A stretch of 64,000 nucleotides of DNA from Rhodococcus xishaensis (GTDB lineage Bacteria > Actinomycetota > Actinomycetes > Mycobacteriales > Mycobacteriaceae): contig NZ_RKLO01000005.1 of assembly GCF_004011825.1 (NCBI RefSeq), positions 124,001 to 188,000 of the forward strand, read 5' to 3'. Numbering within the stretch: position 1 is the stretch's first letter; every line of letters starts with the position of its first letter. Both the position numbers and the translations under genes were made by a program. Shown here in pieces: positions 53,033 to 61,461 of the stretch. The notes below the pieces were generated by a model. It was not told the origin of the DNA, did no database searches, and was given only the letters and a program-made list of their open reading frames with translations.

Positions 53033-53782
53033 ATGATCTTGTCACCGGACACCCGCGTCGCCGTCGTCACCGGAGCCAGCTCCGGAATCGGGGAAGCCAC
53101 CGCCCGCACCCTCGCCAAGCAGGGGTTTCACGTCGTGCTCGGCGCCCGTCGCATCGATCGCCTCGAGACCACCGCCGCAGAGATCGGCGGAACAGCGCTC
53201 GAACTCGATGTGACCGACGAGGATTCGGTGGACGCCTTTTGCACGGTCCTCCCACGCGTCGACGTCCTCGTCAACAATGCCGGCGGAGCCATGGGGCTCG
53301 CGCCCGTCAGCGAGGCGGACCTCGACGACTGGCGCTGGATGTGGGAGACGAATGTGCTCGGTACGCTGCGGATGACGAAGGCCCTGCTCCCGAGGCTCAT
53401 CGAGTCCGGCGACGGCTTGATCGTCACGGTTACCTCGCTTGCGGCATTCTCCGTCTACGACAACGGCGCGGGATATACCTCGGCCAAGCACGCGGAGGGG
53501 TTGCTGCACCGCACGTTGCGGGGGGAACTGCTCGGCAAGCCGGTCCGGCTCACCGAGATCGCGCCGGGCGCGGTAGAGACCGAGTTCTCGTTGGTTCGGT
53601 TCAAGGGTGACGAGGAGCGAGCCAAGCGGGTCTACGAGGGTATGACGCCTCTGGTCGCGCAGGACGTCGCAGAGATCATCGGGTTCGTCGCTTCCCGGCC
53701 GTCGCACGTCAACCTCGACCAGATCATCGTCAAGCCGCGCGACCAGGCCAACTCGGAGCGTTTCCACCGCACCACGGACTGA
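53033..53782 (+). CDS. Short-chain dehydrogenase/reductase (YdfG-like)
   Basis: A 249-residue classical SDR: NAD(P) motif VTGASSGIGEATA, VNNAGGAMG, and catalytic YTSAKHAE (YxxxK) after VTVTSLAAFSVYD. The C-terminal RPSHVNLDQIIVKPRDQ is typical of serine/3-hydroxy acid dehydrogenases of the YdfG type, so an oxidoreductase on small hydroxy acids is likely. ATG 53033 is chosen for its -10 box. Compare Rv0484c (recalled). Confidence 0.88.
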   Translation: MILSPDTRVAVVTGASSGIGEATARTLAKQGFHVVLGARRIDRLETTAAEIGGTALELDVTDEDSVDAFCTVLPRVDVLVNNAGGAMGLAPVSEADLDDWRWMWETNVLGTLRMTKALLPRLIESGDGLIVTVTSLAAFSVYDNGAGYTSAKHAEGLLHRTLRGELLGKPVRLTEIAPGAVETEFSLVRFKGDEERAKRVYEGMTPLVAQDVAEIIGFVASRPSHVNLDQIIVKPRDQANSERFHRTTD

Positions 53783-53792
53783 CCTCGCCTCA

Positions 53793-53862
53793 TGCAGCAC
53801 ACCGGCGGTCCCGCAACGAGGACGGCGGACGATGTCCTCGGTGACGGCGACCGCCTGCTGCA
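53793..53862. terminator. Three-tier interrupted hairpin between convergent genes
   Basis: Outer TGCAGCA/TGCTGCA (53793-53799, 53856-53862), middle GGCGGTC/GACCGCC (53804-53810, 53849-53855), inner CGAGGAC/GTCCTCG (53817-53823, 53834-53840), each 7 bp and perfect, around a 10-nt loop. It may be a bidirectional terminator or a structured RNA. Confidence 0.6.
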
Positions 53863-53883
53863 CTGCTCATTGGTCCACTGTCG

Positions 53884-54144
53884 TCAGGTCATGTTCAACA
53901 GTCCCGCACTACCGGACCTCTTGTCAGGATCCGGCGGGACTGACAGCTCAGACTTGATGCTCTCGCCCACGCGTGCACTGAGCACACCCGCCACCATCCC
54001 GAACTCGCCGATCCTTCTCCCCACCGCGTCGTCGAGGGCTGACTCGAGTGTGCTCAGCGTGTTGCCAACGCGTTCTGCGAGTAGGTCGAACCCCGATGCG
54101 GCACCCGCGAGTTGCTGCGGATCCACCCACATCTCGTCACCCAC
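53884..54144 (-). CDS. EspC-like (DUF2580) type VII secretion-associated protein
   Basis: An 86-residue helical protein of the WXG100-related EspC family: MWVDPQQLAGAASGFDLLAERV followed by a second helix, with a conserved middle (ALDDAVGRRIGEFGM). Such proteins are secreted by ESX systems as heterodimers. GTG 54144 has GGGAGG 6 nt upstream and overlaps the previous stop by 8 bp; ATG 54132 is the alternative. It follows YbaB-like and EspG-like genes. Confidence 0.78.
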   Translation of the reverse strand: MGDEMWVDPQQLAGAASGFDLLAERVGNTLSTLESALDDAVGRRIGEFGMVAGVLSARVGESIKSELSVPPDPDKRSGSAGLLNMT

Positions 54145-54667
54145 CGTGTGCCTCCCTCATGATCGGTGCCCGCCAGTCGTGTACGTCGTCACGATCAGAG
54201 TCGGGCACGGTCTGTCGCGAGGCGGCCGGGTCGAACTCCGTCGCGACGGTCGGTACGAGATTCCGAACGCTCGGTGCACCCGGGGTGAGGTCGGGCAAGT
54301 CCACCTTGTCGGCCCCCCACGCGGTGACCGGGGCCATCAGGTCCCTGACCCGCGCACGAACGTCAGTCGTGGCCGCGCGAGCAGCGGCATCCACCGACGC
54401 CGCGAGCCGGTCCGGCGTTGTCCGCGCGAACGCCGCCGGATCGATCCACACCGACAGCACCGCCCCTGCGGCATCGACGGTCACCCGGGCCAGACCGTCC
54501 GGTGACTCAGCTTCGGCCGTGGTGCGCGAGACAGCCTCCTTCGCCGACGCCAGCGCCTCGGTCTGTGTCTGGAGCGCGCCGAGCATTTCGTCGACCTGGG
54601 CTCGCAGTGCTGAATTGCTGTTTCTGAGGCCCTGCCGTACTTCGTCTCGAAGCCTGTTGTCGACCAT
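54137..54667 (-). CDS. YbaB/EbfC-like protein
   Basis: A 176-residue protein. N-terminal coiled-coil helix (LRDEVRQGLRNSNSALRAQV...) then TTAEAESPDGLARVTVDAAG and SVWIDPAAFARTTPDRLA, the strand-helix pattern of YbaB/EbfC family proteins, often found beside ESX genes in actinobacteria. The tail is Asp/Arg-rich. ATG 54667 has GGGAGG upstream. Its role in secretion is unknown; DNA or protein binding are both possible. Confidence 0.72.
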   Translation of the reverse strand: MVDNRLRDEVRQGLRNSNSALRAQVDEMLGALQTQTEALASAKEAVSRTTAEAESPDGLARVTVDAAGAVLSVWIDPAAFARTTPDRLAASVDAAARAATTDVRARVRDLMAPVTAWGADKVDLPDLTPGAPSVRNLVPTVATEFDPAASRQTVPDSDRDDVHDWRAPIMREAHGG

Positions 54668-54741
54668 CGATCCCTCCCGTTTCTCCCCTTTGCTGGGTTG
54701 GACGCGGGAGGTTCCCGATCGGTTCCTACACCGGGCGGGTG

Positions 54742-55503
54742 TCAGTAGGCCGTCTCGCGCGCCCTGATCGTGCCGAGGAGTTTGGAGATCTCCGCCGCGA
54801 GCTGGGGCACCGATGCGGGCGAGACCACGATGTCGGTCGCGTCCCGGAGTGCATAACGCCCGTCGCCGCCGAAGTCGAGCCAGTGCAACCCCACGCCGTC
54901 GGTGGTGGGTCGGCTGTCGTACGAGATACCCGCGAACGCGGTGATCTCCCCGATTCCGGTACGTGGACGCCGCAGCAGTGCGAGCGCCTCTTCCCGTAGG
55001 CCAGTCGCTCCTGCCGAAACGAGCAGCGGGCCGCCGCCGGGTTTCAGATCGGTCCGCCGGAACGTGACCGGGGCGCGGGACCCAGCGGGCATCGCGGGGA
55101 GGGCCGAGGCGATCGCCTCTGGGAGCTGCGCCGGCGCCACGCCGTGCAGCAGAACGTCACCGCCACTGTCGACGTCGGGCCCGGGCATCTGGATCGCGAG
55201 TGTTCCCGTGCCGCCGCGGATTGCTCCGTGCATGCGGACAGCGACGGTGTCCTCTCGGCCGACGAAACCGGACACCTCGATCCGGATGTCGGGTTCGGCG
55301 AGCACCGTCAGGTGCCGGTACAGAGTCTCCGTGACCCGGGGTAGCCACGATTCCGCTGCGGCTCGCCGTAGATGATCCAGCTCGTCCTGAGTGTCCGCCG
55401 TCGGCCGGTAGCGCAGCGGATACGGCAGGCGGTCGCGTCCGAGTTGTCGCCACAAGACCTCGAACTCGAGCCCGGTGAACTCCCAGACCTTCGAATACTC
55501 CAT
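54742..55503 (-). CDS. EspG-family type VII secretion chaperone-like protein
   Basis: A 253-residue protein resembling EspG (ESX secretion-associated): WEFTGLEFEVLWRQLGRDRLPYP at the start, then ADTQDELDHLRRAA, and VVSPASVPQLAAEISKLLGT near the end. EspG proteins bind PE/PPE partners in the cytoplasm. No PE or PPE gene and no EccA-E core lie in the window. It is in one direction with the YbaB- and EspC-like genes, 74 bp upstream. Confidence 0.78.
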   Translation of the reverse strand: MEYSKVWEFTGLEFEVLWRQLGRDRLPYPLRYRPTADTQDELDHLRRAAAESWLPRVTETLYRHLTVLAEPDIRIEVSGFVGREDTVAVRMHGAIRGGTGTLAIQMPGPDVDSGGDVLLHGVAPAQLPEAIASALPAMPAGSRAPVTFRRTDLKPGGGPLLVSAGATGLREEALALLRRPRTGIGEITAFAGISYDSRPTTDGVGLHWLDFGGDGRYALRDATDIVVSPASVPQLAAEISKLLGTIRARETAY

Positions 55504-55624
55504 GAAGGGGTAGACGCATCGGGCCGTTGGACGGTTCCACCGGCCTGACCGCCCAGTCCCTCTCCGTAGGAGCGGGATCCCGCAGGAGTCGACGAAGAAT
55601 GGGCGCTCAGGCTCACGGTCCCGA

Positions 55625-56803
55625 TCACGCGAGCGCCGACATCGACAGCCACGTCGGCCAGTCCACGGCCCAGTCGTAGATGTCTCCGTCCGCGGCGGAC
55701 AGGTCGATCCTGGTACCGGTGACCTCCACAGGGTCGCCGTACATAGCCATGCCGAAGTATTCCTCGGCGTCCGAGAGCGAGAGGTTGATGCACCCGTTCG
55801 TCACGTTCGACGCCCCCTGGACCCCGATGGTCGCGGGGTTGGCGTGAATGAACTCGCCGTTGTTCGAGATCCGGACCGCCCACCGCTCACGTACGTTCTC
55901 GTAGTACGGAGGGTTCGACATCACGAAGTCTTCGTGCTTCTCGGAGACGACGTGGACGCCGCTGCGGGTGACGTTGCGGTCCTCGTTGCCCTCCCCGTAG
56001 CTGACCGGGATGTCCATGACCGTCGCACCGTCGCGGACCACCTGCATGCGATGGCTCGGCGCGTCGGCCTTGACGATCTGGCTGCGCCCGATCGTGAAGT
56101 CCAGCGACAGGTCACTCGCCCCGTAGGCGCCGTCGCCGAAGTCGACGCCGTAGAGCTTGGCGTCCAGATCGACGGTGGTGCCGGGAACCCAGTAGTTCTG
56201 CGGACGCCAGTGCACTCGGGCACCGTGATCGTCCGCGAGCCACGCCCACGACCCGGTGGTCGGCGGGTCGGTGGTGATGTGCAGCGCCTTCTCGACGGCA
56301 GCCTTGTCAGCGATCGGACCGTCGAACTGCAGCATGATCGGGGCAGCGATGCCCACGACCTGCCCGTCGGCGATGTTGGTGCGCGCCGCCGTCGTGGTAT
56401 CTGGATCGAGCGTCGTGAAGCTCCCGGCGACCGGGACGCTCTTGCCGTCGCTGCCGACCGCTGTCCCCGACCAGGTGTACGTCCCGCCGTAGCCCAGCGG
56501 CTCGGTGATCGTGTACGACGTCCGGTCGGGAGCGAGCGCTCCCTGCACGACCTTGCCCGACGCGTTGGTGAGGGCGATGCTCTCGAGCACCCCCTGGTGT
56601 ACCCGGACCGAGATCGGATCGACCGGGTTCACGTTCTGGGTATCGGCGGCGGGTGTCTCGACAACCTGCGCGACGGGCTTTGCGGCCGCAGGGTCGATCG
56701 CGACCCCTCCGGTCGCGCAGCCCGCCAGGAGGGACAGTCCCACCAGCGCGGCCAGCACCGCCAGCAGACCTACCCGATGCTTCCCAGAACCCTGATGACG
56801 CAC
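55625..56803 (-). CDS. L,D-transpeptidase lipoprotein
   Basis: A 392-residue lipoprotein (LSLLAGC lipobox, Cys29) with two Ig-like domains (about 55-250) and a C-terminal YkuD catalytic domain: FIHANP, then [15 protein letters not shown] with nucleophile Cys338. It makes 3-3 cross-links in peptidoglycan from tetrapeptide donors. Compare Rv0483 (LprQ, LdtMt5; recalled). GTG 56803 has TACCGT 7 nt upstream. It is in line with murB, a cell-wall gene. Confidence 0.93.
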   Translation of the reverse strand: MRHQGSGKHRVGLLAVLAALVGLSLLAGCATGGVAIDPAAAKPVAQVVETPAADTQNVNPVDPISVRVHQGVLESIALTNASGKVVQGALAPDRTSYTITEPLGYGGTYTWSGTAVGSDGKSVPVAGSFTTLDPDTTTAARTNIADGQVVGIAAPIMLQFDGPIADKAAVEKALHITTDPPTTGSWAWLADDHGARVHWRPQNYWVPGTTVDLDAKLYGVDFGDGAYGASDLSLDFTIGRSQIVKADAPSHRMQVVRDGATVMDIPVSYGEGNEDRNVTRSGVHVVSEKHEDFVMSNPPYYENVRERWAVRISNNGEFIHANPATIGVQGASNVTNGCINLSLSDAEEYFGMAMYGDPVEVTGTRIDLSAADGDIYDWAVDWPTWLSMSALA

Positions 56804-56810
56804 GGATCCA

Positions 56811-56816
56811 ACGGTA
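56811..56816 (-). promoter_or_regulatory. Candidate -10 box (TACCGT) of the L,D-transpeptidase gene
   Basis: TACCGT ends 7 nt before the GTG at 56803; no RBS, so probably leaderless. Confidence 0.45.
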
Positions 56817-56912
56817 CGCTCGGTGCGTCAGTGGCTTTCGCCCGCTCGACGATCGATCCAGATCTCCGCAGATCCAGGTCCCTGCAGCCCAACGCCTCCG
56901 CAAGAGGCACGC

Positions 56913-58007
56913 TCAGATCGAGCAACCAACCGTGACCGGCTCCGGCTCGAGACGCACCCCGAATGCTGCCTCGACGCCGTCGCGGATGGTGCGGGCCAAC
57001 GCGACGAGGTCGCTGGTGCTCGCTTGCCCCCGGTTGGTCAGCGCGAGCGTGTGCTTGGTGGACAAACGTACCGGTGACTCGACGCCCGGGTAGCCCCTGC
57101 CGAACCCGGCACGCTCGATGAGCCAGCCAGCCGACAGCTTGGTACCGGGGTTGCCCGGGAATTGCGGGACCTTCGTGTCCTCACCGACTTTCGCCTTGAT
57201 GGCGTCGAGCACCGGGGGCAGGCTCGCGTCAGGGATCACCGGGTTGGTGAAGAACGACCCGGCGCTCCAGGTGTCGTGGTCGTTCCCGTCGAGCACCATG
57301 CCCTTGCTGCGGCGTAGCGCGAGGACGGTGTCGCGGACCTCCGCGGTGGGACGCTGCTCACCTTCCCGCACACCCAAGGCGACGGCGAGCTCGCGGTACG
57401 TGAGTGGCGCGCTCGCCCCGTCGGGGCGGACCGTCATCTCGACAGCGAGCACCAAAGCGTCGCTGCGGTGCTTGAGGACACTGGTGCGGTAGCTGAGGCC
57501 CAGCTCGGACGGGTCGACCCAGCGCACCTCACCGGTGGTGCGGTCGAGCAGCTGCACCCTGCGCAGCAAAGACCCCACTTCGACGCCGTACGCTCCGACG
57601 TTCTGCACGGGCGTTGCGCCGGTCGAGCCGGGGATGCCGGACAGGCACTCGAGCCCGCCGAACCCGGCCGCGACAGTCTTGGCGACGACGTCGTCCCACA
57701 CCGCGCCGGCCTGCGCGAGCACCGTGTCCTCACCGAGTTCGACACCCGCGTCAGCGACGCCGACCACCACGCCGTCGAACCCGTCGTCGGAGATCAGCAG
57801 GTTGGATCCACCGCCCAGGATCAGCGTCGGAACGCGCGCGTCGTCGAGCAGACGCACGACGGCGACGAGAACGTCGGTGGACGGGCATTCGGCCAGCACT
57901 GCAGCGGGGCCACCGAGTCGCAGGGTCGTCAGCCTCGACAGCGGCACACGCTCGGACAACTGCGCGCCGGCCTGCTCGAGGCGTCCCCGGATAAGTGGAT
58001 CCAACAC
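56913..58007 (-). CDS. murB: UDP-N-acetylenolpyruvoylglucosamine reductase MurB
   Basis: A 364-residue FAD enzyme that reduces UDP-GlcNAc-enolpyruvate to UDP-MurNAc in peptidoglycan synthesis. TTLRLGGPAA, LILGGGSNLLISD, SGIPGSTGATPVQNVGAYGVE (type I signature) and AGSFFTNPVI with the catalytic Ser are present. GTG 58007 has TACCGT 6 nt upstream. It is divergent from DUF2505 with only 23 bp between start codons. Confidence 0.96.
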   Translation of the reverse strand: MLDPLIRGRLEQAGAQLSERVPLSRLTTLRLGGPAAVLAECPSTDVLVAVVRLLDDARVPTLILGGGSNLLISDDGFDGVVVGVADAGVELGEDTVLAQAGAVWDDVVAKTVAAGFGGLECLSGIPGSTGATPVQNVGAYGVEVGSLLRRVQLLDRTTGEVRWVDPSELGLSYRTSVLKHRSDALVLAVEMTVRPDGASAPLTYRELAVALGVREGEQRPTAEVRDTVLALRRSKGMVLDGNDHDTWSAGSFFTNPVIPDASLPPVLDAIKAKVGEDTKVPQFPGNPGTKLSAGWLIERAGFGRGYPGVESPVRLSTKHTLALTNRGQASTSDLVALARTIRDGVEAAFGVRLEPEPVTVGCSI

Positions 58008-58013
58008 GTGGAA

Positions 58014-58023
58014 ACGGTAGCGT
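58014..58023. promoter_or_regulatory. Overlapping divergent -10 boxes of murB and DUF2505
   Basis: On the minus strand TACCGT (58014-58019) is 6 nt before the murB GTG; on the plus strand TAGCGT (58018-58023) is 7 nt before ATG 58031. The two boxes share bases 58018-58019, so RNA polymerase cannot open both at once. Confidence 0.6.
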
Positions 58024-58030
58024 GCCGTTC

Positions 58031-58531
58031 ATGGCCCGTCGCATCGAGCACTCCGCGCACTTCCCTCACACGGTCGCGACCCTGCATGCCGCCTTCATCG
58101 ACGAGCACTATTGGCGGGCCTGGTTGCAGGAGGTCGGCGGGCCCGGCGCGAAACTCGACAAGGTTGCGGTGGGCGAGGGCACGATCGACGTCGCGATGAC
58201 GCAGTCCGTCCCCGCCGAGCACCTGCCGTCGATGGTGACCAAGATCCGCCCGGGTGACCTGATTATCAGCCGTACCGAATCGTGGCAGGCGCTACAGGGT
58301 GCACGCGCCGAGGGCACCTTCTCGGCCAAGGTCGACGGCACCCCCGGGCAGCTACGCGGCACCATGTCCCTCACCACTGACGGCAACGGATCGCTGCTGG
58401 TCATGGAGGGTGAAGTGGAGGTCAAGCTGCCAGTCTTCGGCAGCAAGATCGAGTCCGTCATCGCCGGACAGGTGATTGAACTACTCGACGCCGAGAAGGA
58501 CTTCACCGCCCGCTGGACGGCGTCGAGCTAG
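58031..58531 (+). CDS. DUF2505 protein (first of two)
   Basis: A 166-residue protein with the SRPBCC/START-like DUF2505 pattern: MARRIEHSAHFPHTVATLHAAF, SRTESWQALQGARAEGTFSA, then GTMSLTTDGNGSLLVMEGEVEVKLP and a C-terminal helix. Such helix-grip folds bind lipophilic ligands; none is known here. The upstream region TAGCGT-N7-ATG resembles that of the next gene. Compare Rv0481c (recalled). Confidence 0.8.
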   Translation: MARRIEHSAHFPHTVATLHAAFIDEHYWRAWLQEVGGPGAKLDKVAVGEGTIDVAMTQSVPAEHLPSMVTKIRPGDLIISRTESWQALQGARAEGTFSAKVDGTPGQLRGTMSLTTDGNGSLLVMEGEVEVKLPVFGSKIESVIAGQVIELLDAEKDFTARWTASS

Positions 58532-58566
58532 TCAGTACTTTCGCCGACGCAACTGCTGTCGAACGG

Positions 58567-58572
58567 TAGCCT
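58567..58572 (+). promoter_or_regulatory. Candidate -10 box (TAGCCT) of the second DUF2505 gene
   Basis: GAACGGTAGCCTGCCGGTC before ATG 58580 nearly repeats the sequence before the first DUF2505 gene; the promoter was probably duplicated with the gene. Confidence 0.45.
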
Positions 58573-58579
58573 GCCGGTC

Positions 58580-59080
58580 ATGGCTCGTCGCATGGACTAC
58601 TCCGCCAGGTTCGAGCACCCTGCCGAGAAGGTGTACGCCGCGCTGGGTAACCGGGACTACTGGGAAGCGCGGATGGAAGAGATGCGCAAGTACTCGGACA
58701 ACCACATCGGATCCCTCGAGGTGACCGACGACGGGATCGATCTGGTGCTGCATCATGTGTTGCCGCGCAAGGATCTACCCGAGATTGCACAAACCGTGCT
58801 GAAGAAGGACCTGATCATCACCCGCCGGGAGACTTACACCCGATTCGGGGAGCCGGTGACCGGCACCTACGAGGCCTCGATCCCGGCCGGGCCGGGCAGC
58901 CTCACCGGAACCATGGAATTGTTCAGCACCGACACCGGGTGCACGCTCCGCACGTCGTCGGAGGCGAAGGTGTTCATCCCGATCGTCGGCGGCAAACTCG
59001 AGCAACTGATGCTGACAAGTCTGGTCGACGTGTTCCAGACCGAAGCCGACGTCACCGCTGCCTGGCTCGCGCAGCAGTAG
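58580..59080 (+). CDS. DUF2505 protein (second of two)
   Basis: A 166-residue paralogue of the preceding protein with the same start MARRMDYSARFEHPAEKVYAAL and the same fold pattern (TRFGEPVTGTYEASIPAG, GTMELFSTDTGCTLRTSSEA). Identity between the two is moderate, so the duplication is old. It lies 48 bp downstream and has its own -10 box. Confidence 0.8.
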   Translation: MARRMDYSARFEHPAEKVYAALGNRDYWEARMEEMRKYSDNHIGSLEVTDDGIDLVLHHVLPRKDLPEIAQTVLKKDLIITRRETYTRFGEPVTGTYEASIPAGPGSLTGTMELFSTDTGCTLRTSSEAKVFIPIVGGKLEQLMLTSLVDVFQTEADVTAAWLAQQ

Positions 59081-59112
59081 CAGGCGTGGGCGGGGCTGAC
59101 CCAAGGTCATCA

Positions 59113-59128
59113 CCCGCGAACCCGCGGG
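59113..59128. terminator. Short GC hairpin between convergent genes
   Basis: CCCGCG (59113-59118) and CGCGGG (59123-59128) with a 4-nt loop, 32 nt after the second DUF2505 stop and before the AbiEi-like gene stop. Confidence 0.4.
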
Positions 59129-59168
59129 GACCGACAGGCTGGGGATCAACAGGCTGCGGAAGCGGCGA

Positions 59169-59780
59169 CTAGTCGCACACCCCCAGCGCATGCTCGATGC
59201 GCTCCGCGACCTGCTGCGGCCGACCATCACATTCGGCACGCAGTTCCTCGGGGTCGATGCGCCCGATCGCGACTCCGTCGCTGACGACCTCGTCGAACAG
59301 ATCCTGCGCGATCCCACCCGCCGCGAGGTCCAGTGCGGTGCACAGCGGCGTCGTGATGGGGAACGCTCCGGTTTGTTCGCAGTCCTCTGGCCGCAGTTCC
59401 CTGCGGTGTAGCGCGAGCCGGCGCGTCGGCGCCGGAGCCGCCCGCGCCGTCGTCAGGTGGACGAAGCTGGGATGCAGGTGACCGAGGCCGTGCAGTTCGG
59501 CCGCACTCTGGTGAGAGACCACCGCAGCGCCCTCGAACCAAGCACACCACTTGGCGTATTCCTCGAGATCGCTGCGCGGGAATGAGGCGAGACGGAACAG
59601 ATCCCGTTCGATCCGCAACCAGGACCCCTCGGCCAGGCGGCCGTTGATATCCTCGGCAGAGCAGCCAAGACGGAGCGCCTGCCTGGTCGTGAAATACCCC
59701 GCTTGCCTCAGCGCAAGACGACGCAGGTCCTCCCCCGCCTCGGGAGTGGGTTCGCGCCGCGGATCTTTCCAGCCCGCCAT
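59169..59780 (-). CDS. Orphan AbiEi-type (type IV antitoxin-like) protein
   Basis: A 203-residue protein whose N-terminus (DLRRLALRQAGYFTTRQALR, then DINGRLAEGSWLRIERDLFRL) has the winged-helix pattern of AbiEi_4 antitoxin domains, followed by GAAVVSHQSAAELHGLG and a C-terminal part with ITTPLCTALDLAAGGI. AbiEi antitoxins repress and neutralise AbiEii nucleotidyltransferases, but no such gene is next to it. It may be a lone regulator. ATG 59780 has TAGGGT 6 nt upstream. Confidence 0.78.
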   Translation of the reverse strand: MAGWKDPRREPTPEAGEDLRRLALRQAGYFTTRQALRLGCSAEDINGRLAEGSWLRIERDLFRLASFPRSDLEEYAKWCAWFEGAAVVSHQSAAELHGLGHLHPSFVHLTTARAAPAPTRRLALHRRELRPEDCEQTGAFPITTPLCTALDLAAGGIAQDLFDEVVSDGVAIGRIDPEELRAECDGRPQQVAERIEHALGVCD

Positions 59781-59786
59781 GAAGAC

Positions 59787-59792
59787 ACCCTA
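59787..59792 (-). promoter_or_regulatory. Candidate -10 box (TAGGGT) of the AbiEi-like gene
   Basis: TAGGGT ends 6 nt before the ATG at 59780; no RBS present. The divergent 113-bp gap also holds GACTCAGAGTC at 59864-59874. Confidence 0.45.
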
Positions 59793-59893
59793 CTGCGACA
59801 TCGTGTCCTAGATCACAGTTTTTCGGACCGAGGTGTCCGTACCGAGTCCACATTCACAGAATCGACTCAGAGTCTTCCGGCAGAATCGCTGAC

Positions 59894-60664
59894 ATGTCGG
59901 CACCAGTGAATGCGCCTCAGATGCCCAGCGCCCCCCGGCCCAAGCGCCGCAAGGCACTCGTGATCTCGCTGATCGTGGTCGCGGCGCTCGTCGTCTCACT
60001 GGTCGGCGTCGAACTGTTCTTCCGTAACCGCGCGACCAGTTGCATGGAGTCGCAGTTCCGGAGCGAGCTCGGCTCCGACGTGAGCGTCGGTCTCAGCTGG
60101 AAGCCGGTACTGCTACAGATGGGCGGGAGCATTCCCTACGTGACGATCGACAGCACCGGTCCGTCGTTCGGTCCGGCGCAGGGCATGGAGGTCCATGCCC
60201 GCGCCAACGACATTCAGGTCACCGACTCCCCGGACAGCAGCGGCACCATCGGCAGCTCGACCGCCGACGTCACGTGGAGCACCGAGGGCATCCTCGCGAC
60301 CGTGCAGTCGCAGCCGCTGGGCAGCCTCGTCGACTCCGTGACCGCCGACCCCAGCACCGGCACCCTGATGTTCATGGTCGGTCCCGCGGGCATCGCCGAT
60401 CTGACAGTGCGCCCGACGGTGCAGGACGGGCAGGTGCAGGTCGAGACGGTCGGTGCCGCGATCCTCGGCTTCGGGTTGCCGACCGCGCTCGTCGACGGGA
60501 TCGTCCAGACACTGACCGACAGCCTGCAGCAGTACCCACTCGGGATGGAGCCGACAACACTGGCCGTCACCGACGACGCGGTCGATCTGCACCTCGAGGG
60601 CGGTCAGTATGTGATGCCGCCGCAGGACCCGAACGCACCGCAGCCCGAGTGCGGCATTCTCTGA
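59894..60664 (+). CDS. LmeA-like (DUF2993) phospholipid-binding protein
   Basis: A 256-residue protein: about 20 polar residues, one helix (ALVISLIVVAALVVSLVGVELFF) that anchors it, then the DUF2993/LmeA domain (SCMESQFRSELGSDVSVGLS, WKPVLLQMGGSIPYVTID). Family members bind phosphatidylinositol-type lipids and assist mannan or cell-envelope assembly in mycobacteria. The C-terminus ends in PECGIL. The ATG at 59894 lacks a clear RBS. Confidence 0.8.
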   Translation: MSAPVNAPQMPSAPRPKRRKALVISLIVVAALVVSLVGVELFFRNRATSCMESQFRSELGSDVSVGLSWKPVLLQMGGSIPYVTIDSTGPSFGPAQGMEVHARANDIQVTDSPDSSGTIGSSTADVTWSTEGILATVQSQPLGSLVDSVTADPSTGTLMFMVGPAGIADLTVRPTVQDGQVQVETVGAAILGFGLPTALVDGIVQTLTDSLQQYPLGMEPTTLAVTDDAVDLHLEGGQYVMPPQDPNAPQPECGIL

Positions 60665-60742
60665 GCGCGCCGACCCGGTTGGGTCAGGGCGTGGCCACGA
60701 TCCCGGCGAGTGCTGCGGAGCCCACCGCGCACTTGGGAGCTG

Positions 60743-61423
60743 TCATGTAACGCGGAGCCCGTCGAGCACCGTGCGGGTTCTGGACAATCCCAGTCGGGTG
60801 GCGCCGGCGTCGATCATCGCGAGCGCGTCGTCTGCGGTCCGGATGCCGCCGCTGGCCTTGACGCCGAGCCGCCCACCGACGGTCTGCGCCATGAGCCGCA
60901 CCGCGTCGACACTCGCCCCGCCCGCCGGGTGGAAGCCGGTCGACGTCTTCACGAAGTCGGCTCCGGCCCGCTCGGCGGCGCGGCACGTCTCGACGATCGC
61001 GTCGTCGGACAGCACCGCCGATTCGATGATCACCTTGAGCACCGGTGTGTGCCCGATCGCCTCGCGGACGGTGAGGATGTCGGCGTGCACCGCGTTGTAC
61101 TCGCCGGCGGCAGCGGCGCCGATGTCGATCACCATGTCGACCTCGGCGGCACCCTGGTCGACCGCGAGTCGAGCTTCCGCGCCCTTGATGAGCGAATGAT
61201 GCTTGCCGGAAGGGAATCCGGCAACAGTCGCGAGAACTGGCCCCGGTGCGTCCCCAGTGGCGCGCAGAGGCAGCATCGACGGCGATACGCAGACCGCGTA
61301 CACACCCAGTTTTCGAGCCTCGTCGACCAGCACGGCCACGTCGGCGTCGGACGCAGCCGGATCGAGGAGCGTGTGGTCGATCATTGCAGCGACCTCGGAG
61401 CGTCCCAGCGCGGTGTCGGACAT
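60743..61423 (-). CDS. deoC: Deoxyribose-phosphate aldolase DeoC
   Basis: A 226-residue TIM-barrel class I aldolase that splits 2-deoxyribose-5-phosphate into glyceraldehyde-3-phosphate and acetaldehyde. [11 protein letters not shown] at the start, [16 protein letters not shown], and the Schiff-base Lys159 in [10 protein letters not shown] are present, followed by KASGGIRT. The start ATG 61423 is 38 bp from the divergent methyltransferase start. Rv0478 is the mycobacterial counterpart (recalled). Confidence 0.96.
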   Translation of the reverse strand: MSDTALGRSEVAAMIDHTLLDPAASDADVAVLVDEARKLGVYAVCVSPSMLPLRATGDAPGPVLATVAGFPSGKHHSLIKGAEARLAVDQGAAEVDMVIDIGAAAAGEYNAVHADILTVREAIGHTPVLKVIIESAVLSDDAIVETCRAAERAGADFVKTSTGFHPAGGASVDAVRLMAQTVGGRLGVKASGGIRTADDALAMIDAGATRLGLSRTRTVLDGLRVT

Positions 61424-61447
61424 GCCTCGTAGCTTGGCACAGCTCGC

Positions 61448-61453
61448 TAGCAT
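61448..61453 (+). promoter_or_regulatory. Candidate -10 box (TAGCAT) of the methyltransferase gene
   Basis: TAGCAT ends 8 nt before ATG 61462 in the 38-bp gap to deoC. Confidence 0.4.
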
Positions 61454-61461
61454 CATGGTGC

